Of a DNA stretch of 13,253 bases, positions 6,196 through 11,442 are shown in pieces (position 1 is the first letter of the stretch; every line of letters starts with the position of its first letter). The translations under genes were made by a program, and so were the position numbers. Below the pieces are notes generated by a model. It was given only the letters and a program-made list of their open reading frames with translations. It did not search any database and was not told the DNA's origin. This DNA is from Bacillota bacterium (GTDB lineage: Bacteria > Bacillota > Clostridia > Clostridiales > Clostridiaceae), in NCBI GenBank assembly GCA_030706065.1, contig JAUZPH010000047.1, forward strand, positions 1-13,253, read 5' to 3'.

Positions 6196-7134
6196 TCACA
6201 ACCACTTATTTCTTTTAAATATCCTGGCAAGATATATTACTGTAATCAGCATAAAAATCAGAATTGCATAAAAACCGTAAATTTCATCCTTGAAAGGCAT
6301 ATGGCTGAAGCTCATTCCGAAGAGCCCGGTGATGAGTTCCAGAGGCAGAAAAATAACAGCCACAGTGGTGAATATCTTCATGAGTCCGTTGGTCTTGTTT
6401 GCAATTTCCGATTCGAAGGCTTCCCTCACCAGTGCCAGGTCCTGTACAAGGATTTCCTGAGCCTTCATCAATTTATCTATCTTTCTGTTCAAGCTTTCAA
6501 AATACTTCAGGTTGACCTCCTCAATTATTCCATTATCGTTTATAGTGAGGCTGTCCCCGATATATCGGAGGGGATTCAGGAACTTTCTTACCTTGAATAC
6601 CTGCCTCCTCAAGGTTATAAGTCTGTGGGCATGCTCTTCGCTGGGCCTTTTCAATATGTCGATTTCAATCTGATCCGCTTCCGCTTCAAGCATGGAAATG
6701 ACATTATAATTTCTTACGATTATTCTGTCCAGTATATAGTAAAACAGAATGCAGGGCCTTGGATTTTCCCTGAGTATAAAGCAATTTCTCAACTCCCGGA
6801 TATCTTTTAGCAGGGCATCAATTATTTCTGCCTCCCCTTTATATATGGTTATAATATAATCTCTGCCCAGGTAAATATTGAGTTCTCTTGAAATAATCTC
6901 ATCTTTCATGTACTCCAAAAGATTAAACACGACAAAAACATATGAATCATAGAAGCTTATCTTGGGTGACTGGTTTATATTCATACATTCTTCCAGAGTT
7001 TCCGGATCCAGAACCAGTTTATTCAGGAGATTTTTTATCTCTGCGGCATCGCATATTATCCAGTAATAGTTTTCTCCCGGTTCCCACCGGGAGGATGTTT
7101 CCTTAAATCCGTTTCCGATATCGTACACCTTCAT
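6196..7134 (-). CDS. CorA-like divalent-cation transporter with altered GMN motif
   Basis: This 312-aa protein has the CorA plan: a large cytoplasmic N-terminal domain (VLDPETLEECMNINQSPKI near residue 45), long helices (around residues 130-240, including LITLRRQVFKVRKFLNPLRYI), and two C-terminal membrane helices, IFTTVAVIFLPLELITGLFG and GFYAILIFMLITVIYLARIF, ending in the basic tail KRNKWL. CorA pentamers carry Mg2+, Co2+ or Ni2+ across the membrane. The selectivity-filter motif, normally Gly-Met-Asn, reads Gly273-Met274-Ser275 here (codon AGC), which could change ion selectivity or conductance. The start ATG follows AAGGTG. It lies 83 bp downstream of hprK on the same strand, with no terminator seen between, so co-transcription is likely. 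Family membership is firm; the transported ion is not. Confidence 0.9.
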   Translation of the reverse strand: MKVYDIGNGFKETSSRWEPGENYYWIICDAAEIKNLLNKLVLDPETLEECMNINQSPKISFYDSYVFVVFNLLEYMKDEIISRELNIYLGRDYIITIYKGEAEIIDALLKDIRELRNCFILRENPRPCILFYYILDRIIVRNYNVISMLEAEADQIEIDILKRPSEEHAHRLITLRRQVFKVRKFLNPLRYIGDSLTINDNGIIEEVNLKYFESLNRKIDKLMKAQEILVQDLALVREAFESEIANKTNGLMKIFTTVAVIFLPLELITGLFGMSFSHMPFKDEIYGFYAILIFMLITVIYLARIFKRNKWL

Positions 7135-7217
7135 TTAATCACCTTCAGCAAATCATGGATAGCTGTATCGGTTTATTATGTGTCCCTCTCGGATTTTTAT
7201 AACGTTATATTCTTAAA

Positions 7218-8135
7218 TTATCCGTTATTTTTGTTCATGAGCTCCATTCTGCGGTTTATCGTATCTATGGGAGTCTCCTTTGACATGAGGTGATATCTAA
7301 AGTTTACTGCTGCCGCCTCTATAATTACTGCCACATTTCGCCCAGGCCTTATGGGTACGACTATTTTTCTCACCGGAACATTCAATATGTTCAGATACTG
7401 CTTATCAATTCCAAGCCGGTCGTAATTTTCATCAGCCTTCCACTGTTCAAGACATATTATAAGCTCCACAGTCTTTGAATACAGGACTGAACTAAGGCCG
7501 TAAAGTGACGGCACATCTATAATCCCCATGCCCCTTACTTCCATCATGCCTGAAGTTATCATAGGGGAATAGCCTACCAGTGTACCTTCTATTTCCTTTA
7601 TATCCACGGCATCATCTGCCACAAGCCTGTGGCCTCTCTTAATAAGCTCCAGAGCGGTCTCGCTTTTACCAATTCCGCTTTCTCCGGTTATCAGTATACC
7701 AATACCATACACGTCCACGAGCACGCCGTGCATCCTTGTCTCCGGCGCCAGCTTGTCAGAAAGATAGCTTGTAAGCTTGCTTATGAATTTTGTGGAAGTC
7801 ATATCCGCCCTGAGCACCCATCTGTTGTTCTTTGAAGCATATTCCATTATCTCCGGCTGAGGCTCCAGGCCTCTTGTAATTATGGTGCAGGGAGTCTCAA
7901 AGGAGAAAAACTTCTTCAGTCGTTTTTTTCGTATTTCCGGCTGCATTGCCTCCAAAAAGCTCCATTCCGCCATGCCTATTATCTGAATTCTTTCATTGGC
8001 AAAATAATTATAGAAACCGGAAAACTGAAGCCCCGGCCTGTTAAAATCACTTACAGTAATCTGTTTATCCTCTTCTCCCCTGAACAGTACTTCCAGTTTT
8101 AGATCTTCAATCAAGTTATTTATATTAACGGACAT
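7218..8135 (-). CDS. hprK: HPr kinase/phosphorylase
   Basis: This bifunctional enzyme phosphorylates HPr on Ser46 with ATP or pyrophosphate and also removes that phosphate. It controls carbon catabolite repression through CcpA in Firmicutes. At 305 aa the length is normal. The N-terminal domain (1-130) precedes the catalytic core: MHGVLVDVYGIG with His136, Walker A GESGIGKS (151-158), the acidic pair in VADDAV (173-176), and the family signature VRGMGIIDV (200-208). The C-terminal K3-loop region PIRPGRN (261-267) follows. The start is set at the ATG at 8135, 7 nt after GGAG; an in-frame TTG at 8141 lies too near that site. No ptsH is in the window. The gene probably leads a two-gene unit with the CorA-like gene, and its upstream region is occupied by a repeat element. 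Confidence 0.97.
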   Translation of the reverse strand: MSVNINNLIEDLKLEVLFRGEEDKQITVSDFNRPGLQFSGFYNYFANERIQIIGMAEWSFLEAMQPEIRKKRLKKFFSFETPCTIITRGLEPQPEIMEYASKNNRWVLRADMTSTKFISKLTSYLSDKLAPETRMHGVLVDVYGIGILITGESGIGKSETALELIKRGHRLVADDAVDIKEIEGTLVGYSPMITSGMMEVRGMGIIDVPSLYGLSSVLYSKTVELIICLEQWKADENYDRLGIDKQYLNILNVPVRKIVVPIRPGRNVAVIIEAAAVNFRYHLMSKETPIDTINRRMELMNKNNG

Positions 8136-8183
8136 AGTCAAACTCCAATCCTTCCTTTAATTTAAATATAAAAGCATACAATT

Positions 8184-8340
8184 TTTACAGATGCGGAAAT
8201 TTAAACCTTAATAATTCTCCTGAGAAAATATCGAATCTTCACCGATTTTTCCGGATGTAAAATTTCAACGAATTAAAATTCAATTTAGAAGAAATTTTAC
8301 ATCCCAGATAAATTCAATTATAAATTTCCGCAGCTATAAA
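8184..8340. repeat. MITE-like intergenic repeat, copy 1, with 20-bp terminal inverted repeats
   Basis: The ends TTTACAGATGCGGAAATTTA (8184-8203) and its inverse at 8321-8340 match at 18 of 20 positions. Between them lies a 30-nt core (8222-8251) that recurs exactly, inverted, at 12957-12986 in copy 2. The core can form a hairpin (GAAAATATCG with CGATTTTTC, one bulged base). A separate perfect 14-bp inverted repeat (8253-8266 with 8291-8304, 24-nt loop) is present only in this copy. TA dinucleotides flank the inner ends, as might follow TA-target insertion. The element fills the gap between hprK and the DUF896 gene and contains no credible reading frame. Confidence 0.75.
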
Positions 8341-8355
8341 TCAATGGGTACCTAT

Positions 8356-8556
8356 CTACTGCCTGTAACCCTTAGGTTTTCTCTCAACGGTATCCAGCTG
8401 GGCCCGCAAATTATTTTTGAAAGAATCAATATATATCCTCCTCAGCCTGGTCTGCTCTTCCTTCTCTTCCGCAGTCAATCCCTGCTGCTGGCTCTTTTTA
8501 TATAACAGGTTTATCTTTTCTATGATTTCGTCCATATTCATTTTTTTATCTTCCAT
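8356..8556 (-). CDS. DUF896 family protein (YnzC-like, UPF0291)
   Basis: This 66-aa protein has the family's recognisable core LTAEEKEEQTRLRRIYIDSF followed by KNNLRAQLDTVERK, predicted to be two helices. The length is close to that of B. subtilis YnzC (77 aa). Family members are small cytoplasmic proteins of unknown biochemical role; in B. subtilis ynzC sits in the SOS-controlled yneA operon. I see no LexA-type box here, nor yneA or yneB beside it. The ATG at 8556 follows AGGAGG by 6-8 nt. The gene lies about 50 nt beyond the terminator of the predicted ncRNA and appears to have its own promoter overlapping that terminator. Confidence 0.9.
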   Translation of the reverse strand: MEDKKMNMDEIIEKINLLYKKSQQQGLTAEEKEEQTRLRRIYIDSFKNNLRAQLDTVERKPKGYRQ

Positions 8557-8595
8557 GATGCCCCTCCTATTAACAGAAAGTAAAAATATAATCCC

Positions 8596-8625
8596 ATTAT
8601 ATCATATAATAAAAATACCTCACAA
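8596..8625 (-). promoter_or_regulatory. Promoter of the DUF896 gene, overlapping the ncRNA terminator
   Basis: On the minus strand, TTGTGA (8620-8625, four of six) lies 18 bp from a perfect TATAAT (8596-8601). The -35 box is inside the loop and 3' arm of the ncRNA terminator hairpin and the spacer is its T run. Transcription would start near 8589, about 33 nt before the start codon. Confidence 0.5.
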
Positions 8626-8641
8626 TAAATGTGAGGTATTT
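8603..8641 (-). terminator. Terminator of the predicted ncRNA
   Basis: A perfect 12-bp stem (8613-8624 with 8630-8641, 5-nt loop) runs straight into TTTTTATTATA on the minus strand. On the plus strand only TTTG follows. A terminator this strong, facing away from any protein gene, is the main clue that the stretch upstream is transcribed. Confidence 0.88.
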
Positions 8642-8866
8642 GCACCACCCTTTGTTAAATCCCAATCTGCCGTTACGCTAATTTATTCATACCCGCCGTC
8701 TCGCAGGTGGGTCTTTCGCATCTTAGCTCTGCCTTCTTCTGATTGGTACATTTCCAATACAGCTTATACGCTGTTGAAGCCTGACATCCTTAAGAATTTT
8801 GAAAGTCCCTTATCTCTTATGTCGGTCGAATATCAAAAGCTGTTCGAGCATCTCAGGATTTTCTGT
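8606..8866 (-). ncRNA. Predicted structured non-coding RNA, about 260 nt
   Basis: Between the acidic protein gene and DUF896 there are over 400 bp without a credible protein, yet with a strong promoter (8873-8900) and terminator (8603-8641) on the minus strand. The RNA between them folds well by eye. A closing helix of about 13 pairs joins 8847-8861 to 8657-8671, interrupted by a tandem G-A mismatch. Inside are GACAUAAGA paired with UCUUA and UGUC (a 9-bp helix with a bulge), the hairpins ACAGC-GUAUAA-GCUGU and AUUGG-AAAUGUA-CCAAU, and GCUAA/UUAGC enclosing an ACCC/GGGU hairpin. I do not recognise the family with certainty. Candidates are the clostridial raiA-type RNA, a 6S RNA, or a cis-acting leader of the DUF896 gene. 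Confidence 0.65.
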
Positions 8867-8872
8867 AACTTC

Positions 8873-8900
8873 ATTATATCATACCGCATCCATGTTTCAA
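8873..8900 (-). promoter_or_regulatory. Strong sigma-A promoter of the predicted ncRNA
   Basis: TTGAAA (8895-8900) and a perfect TATAAT (8873-8878) are 16 bp apart on the minus strand. The predicted start, near 8866, falls 4 nt before the closing helix of the RNA. No start codon with a ribosome binding site follows. Confidence 0.75.
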
Positions 8901-8999
8901 CAATGGTATTGCCACAATATTGACGCTCAGCGCTTCCTACGGATAATTACACCTATATTTCTGTGTAAATCTTTACGATGCTTAACGTTATGAAAACTA

Positions 9000-9401
9000 T
9001 TACAGCTCCAGCTCATCAAGAATTTCTTCTATCTCATATTCCTTATCCTTTTCGCTAAATACTACTATAAATTCGCAGGTTTCATAGTTTTCACTGTCGG
9101 TTTCATAGATGACATATTGAGCATTCAGCTCCTTGTCCTCCATCAGTTCCTCAATTACTTCACCAACATTGTCAACAGCTATGTCATTGAGATAAGGCAG
9201 GAAAAACTCGTCAAACCAAGTCTCCGATTCCTCTTCATCTTCACATTCATCGTTGGAATAAGCCTTTGCGGAAGATATTTCGTCACTGTCAAAATCATAA
9301 TATACTCTCAGTAACAGTGCATCCTCCTTGTATTCAATCTCTTCGTAATCATCAAGGCCGTTAGCTTCCAGATATGATAGTATTTCTTTCTTGTTTAACA
9401 T
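9000..9401 (-). CDS. Highly acidic hypothetical protein
   Basis: This 133-aa protein is not recognised. About one residue in three is Asp or Glu (45 of 133), with only about eight Lys/Arg, so the predicted pI is very low. It opens MLNKKEILSYLEANGL, which looks like a short helix, has an acidic patch NDECEDEEESE around residues 50-60, and ends EEILDELEL. No signal peptide or membrane segment is seen. The start ATG follows GGGGAGG by 5 nt, good evidence that it is translated. It lies 82 nt downstream of the DUF1292 gene, itself acidic, on the same strand, so the two may be co-expressed. The function is unknown. Confidence 0.8.
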   Translation of the reverse strand: MLNKKEILSYLEANGLDDYEEIEYKEDALLLRVYYDFDSDEISSAKAYSNDECEDEEESETWFDEFFLPYLNDIAVDNVGEVIEELMEDKELNAQYVIYETDSENYETCEFIVVFSEKDKEYEIEEILDELEL

Positions 9402-9483
9402 ATGAACCTCCCCGTTTTATTCAGGATATTGCAGCAGTTATCTGCATTACCACATCCTATTTTACTTTAATCAAATCAGACGA

Positions 9484-9732
9484 CTACTCTTCGTCCAAAA
9501 GACTTTTGTATTCTTCCTGAACCTTTTGAAATTCTTCATCATCTTCGACAAAATTATACACTGTCTTTCCGTCTTCATTGTCGACCCTGAAGGCGAACGC
9601 ATCATCCTCATCGCCGTCCACCGGTGATAATATCAAATAGTCCTTGTCGTCAACCTCTATTTCTGCTACTACCTCAAAATCCACCTTGTTTCCATCAACG
9701 TCCTTAAAGGACATTATTTCTTTTTCCTCCAA
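9484..9732 (-). CDS. DUF1292 family protein (YrzB-like)
   Basis: This 82-aa acidic protein has the DUF1292 pattern: an opening FKDVDGNKVDFEVVAEIEVD, then DKDYLILSPVDGDEDDAFAF with the typical YLIL..P core, and a C-terminal helix FQKVQEEYKSLLDEE. The family is small and cytoplasmic, of unknown function; in many Firmicutes it neighbours ruvX (yrrK) and ireB (yrzL), which are not seen here. The start is taken as the TTG at 9732, 7 nt after a full AAAGGAGG. An internal ATG at codon 7 has a weaker, more distant GGAGG and is the alternative. A long hairpin lies just upstream, and its last arm (TCCTCC) could pair with this ribosome binding site. Confidence 0.88.
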   Translation of the reverse strand: MEEKEIMSFKDVDGNKVDFEVVAEIEVDDKDYLILSPVDGDEDDAFAFRVDNEDGKTVYNFVEDDEEFQKVQEEYKSLLDEE

Positions 9733-9757
9733 GTTATTCCCTCCTTTTAGTTTTATC

Positions 9758-9850
9758 TATAGGAGGATGTGAAAAACATAGTCATTCTTTTTCGTGAGCC
9801 ACAAGTGGTATAGCGAAACCTATAGAATGACTTTTTCACAGCCTCCTATA
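9758..9850. repeat. 93-bp palindromic element over the fprA stop codon, TATA at both ends
   Basis: The arms 9758-9788 and 9824-9850 are inverted copies matching at 26 of 27 positions apart from a 4-nt insertion in the first arm. The 35-nt loop holds an inner TTTCG/CGAAA pair and a CCACAAGTGG palindrome. Both ends read TATA next to GGAGG(A/C)TGTGAAAAA, which looks like a small insertion element with a TATA target duplication. No T run follows on the minus strand, so it is not a classical terminator, although it may slow transcription from fprA into the DUF1292 gene. The outer arm includes the fprA stop codon. Confidence 0.7.
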
Positions 9851-11018
9851 TGAGCTTCAAATATTCTTCAACAAAAGCATCCGCCTGCTTGTAGTCTTCC
9901 TCCGATGGCACAAAGCAGAACCTGAATCCCGGATCAACTACCTTGAATTTAAGCGATGCAAGCCTCTGAGTCATCATTGGAACTCCCTCGCCGCTCCAGC
10001 CGTAGGAACCGAAAGCAGCTGCAGCCTTGCCTCTGTTTGTTATGGCACATATCAGTGACATCAGGTCCCAGGCAGGCTTTACAGCATCCTGATTTATAGT
10101 TGGTGAGCCTACCATTATTCCTGTGGATTTTTCAACCCTGTCGATAAGTTCCTCCATTGGAGAGGAAGTTATCTCATGGACCTCTGCTTTTATTCCTCTG
10201 GAGTTTATCTTTTCTGCAAAGTATTTTGCCATCCTTTCCGTATTACCATAGGCAGAAATATAAAATATCTGAACATTCTTTTCCGACGGCATCATTACCT
10301 CGGCCCATTGCCCGTATAAATCCAGATACTTCTGGATGTCATCAATGTGAAGAGGGCCATGGCTTGGAGCCACTATATCATAGTTAAGCTCCTTTATCTT
10401 ATCAAGTGCCATGATTACGAATTTTTTGAAAGGCCCCATAATGACATCGAAGTAGTACCTCATCTCGTCTAAGTAATCATCTTCAAAGTTGTCCGTTACA
10501 GAACCGGAAGGACAGTAGTGACACCCTGTAAAGTCACAGGTGAACAGTACAGACCTTTCCGGAACGTATGTGAAGATGGTATCCGGCCAGTGCAGGTTTG
10601 GAGCAGATATGAATTTGAGGGTGGTACTACCAAGGCTTATATCCTCTCTCGCCTCAATGGACTTGAATTCCTTATTGACTATGTTCCTCAAGTAGATCAA
10701 TGCAGCTTTTGAACCTACCACCTGTGCCTCAGGAAATATTTCCAGCAGCCTTCCCAAGGAACCGCTGTGATCCAGTTCGGTATGCTGAACTACGAGATAA
10801 TCAACTTTTTTATCGCCTATAATCTCCTTTATGTTTCCTATGAATTCATCGATAAAGCCATCCTTCACACTATCAATTATCGCTACTTTTTCGTCATCGA
10901 TAAGATATGCATTATATGTAGTACCTTTTTTTGTCTCCATAATGATATCAAATATTCTTAAATCCGGATCCTTTACTCCGACCCAGTATACATTATCCTT
11001 CAGCTTTTCGACAGCCAT
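9846..11018 (-). CDS. fprA: FprA family A-type flavoprotein (flavodiiron NO/O2 reductase)
   Basis: This cytoplasmic enzyme reduces O2 to water and/or NO to N2O, protecting anaerobes. At 390 aa it has the two-domain core: a metallo-beta-lactamase-like diiron domain (about 1-245) and a C-terminal flavodoxin domain with the FMN phosphate loop ISAYGNTERM (254-263). Diiron ligands are all present: His79-x-Glu81-x-Asp83-His84 (HTELDH, where many relatives have HTEPDH), His143 (NLHWPDT), Asp162 (TCDFTG) and His220 (SHGP). No rubredoxin or flavin reductase domain is fused, so electrons must come from a separate partner. The start is the ATG at 11018, behind AAAGGAG; the upstream in-frame TTG at 11027 touches that site. 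The stop codon lies in a palindromic element. Confidence 0.96.
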   Translation of the reverse strand: MAVEKLKDNVYWVGVKDPDLRIFDIIMETKKGTTYNAYLIDDEKVAIIDSVKDGFIDEFIGNIKEIIGDKKVDYLVVQHTELDHSGSLGRLLEIFPEAQVVGSKAALIYLRNIVNKEFKSIEAREDISLGSTTLKFISAPNLHWPDTIFTYVPERSVLFTCDFTGCHYCPSGSVTDNFEDDYLDEMRYYFDVIMGPFKKFVIMALDKIKELNYDIVAPSHGPLHIDDIQKYLDLYGQWAEVMMPSEKNVQIFYISAYGNTERMAKYFAEKINSRGIKAEVHEITSSPMEELIDRVEKSTGIMVGSPTINQDAVKPAWDLMSLICAITNRGKAAAAFGSYGWSGEGVPMMTQRLASLKFKVVDPGFRFCFVPSEEDYKQADAFVEEYLKLI

Positions 11019-11105
11019 GCAAACCAACTCCTTTACCCATCATAGATATAGCTTTACCTGGACCAATATTTTTTATCATCAAAATTTTCTTGGTCGCTAA
11101 AGCTA

Positions 11106-11135
11106 ATTGTACCATAATAATACATACGCTGTAAG
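11106..11135 (-). promoter_or_regulatory. Possible promoter of fprA
   Basis: TACAAT (11106-11111, five of six) lies 18 bp from CTTACA (11130-11135, four of six) on the minus strand. The start would fall near 11099, giving a leader of about 80 nt before the ATG at 11018. Confidence 0.5.
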
Positions 11136-11149
11136 ACCTAATTTAAACT

Positions 11150-11251
11150 TATATAGAAAGTAATAAAAATCTTTGCATTGAGCTATCACAAAATATCCAA
11201 GAGGAGGATTTATGGACTGCTCAAAGCAATAAGATTTTTACTTTCCATATA
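11150..11251. repeat. 102-bp palindromic element flanked by a 9-bp direct repeat
   Basis: Arms of 34 and 33 nt (11150-11183 and 11219-11251) are imperfect inverted copies with two mismatches and a few small gaps, around a 35-nt loop. ATATAGAAA occurs as a direct repeat at 11151-11159 and 11247-11255, possibly a target duplication. On the plus strand the loop holds GAGGAGG and an ATG that opens a six-codon frame (MDCSKQ, stop in the second arm). It shares no obvious sequence with the palindromes at 8184 or 9758. It is probably a small mobile palindrome; a regulatory role is not excluded. Confidence 0.6.
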
Positions 11252-11296
11252 GAAAATAAAAAAATCTGCAGGTATATGAGATTTACAACCTGCAGA
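11252..11296 (-). terminator. Terminator downstream of the MFS transporter gene
   Basis: A perfect 9-bp stem (11265-11273 with 11288-11296, 14-nt loop) runs on the minus strand straight into TTTTTTTATTTTC. The MFS gene stop lies about 147 nt upstream, with only a possible gene remnant between. On the plus strand a looser T-rich stretch starts 5 nt after the stem. Confidence 0.8.
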
Positions 11297-11322
11297 CATG
11301 CTTTTATTTTTTCTCTTTATTG

Positions 11323-11412
11323 CTACTTATTTAATGCAAACCTCTTGTCTCCAGCCTTTGAAAATGACTTCAGAAGAATTGCAAAAATTCCACCATCAAC
11401 AAAACAATTCAT
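11323..11412 (-). pseudogene. Possible 29-codon gene remnant after the MFS gene
   Basis: An in-frame ATG-to-TAG stretch reads MNCFVDGGIFAILLKSFSKA and then GDKRFALNK, which looks more protein-like than random AT-rich DNA. It begins 30 nt after the MFS stop and ends 27 nt before the terminator. No ribosome binding site precedes the ATG, so it is more likely an inactive fragment or chance than a working gene. Confidence 0.25.
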
Positions 11413-11442
11413 ATTTTAATATTTTTATCAATACCGATTGGA

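Noticed and set aside
8641..8660. T-box-like sequence AAAGGGTGGTGC just before the ncRNA terminator
   Set aside because: It matches only the first part of the T-box core (GGGTGG) and lacks ACCGCG. The terminator does not include it, no stem I or specifier loop is evident, and the downstream gene is not an amino-acid gene.
8840..8866. Similarity of CCTGAGATG in the ncRNA to the 5' end of E. coli 6S RNA
   Set aside because: The matching 3' partner strand of 6S is absent and the fold is multi-branched rather than one long rod with a central bubble. It is kept only as a candidate to test.
8417..8923. Plus-strand open frame of 168 codons
   Set aside because: It runs antisense to the DUF896 gene and the predicted ncRNA, has no ribosome binding site, has poor composition, and crosses the terminator and promoter on the other strand.
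8946..8967. Hairpin TTACAC / GTGTAA after the acidic protein gene as a terminator
   Set aside because: It has only six AT-rich pairs and no T run on the minus strand.
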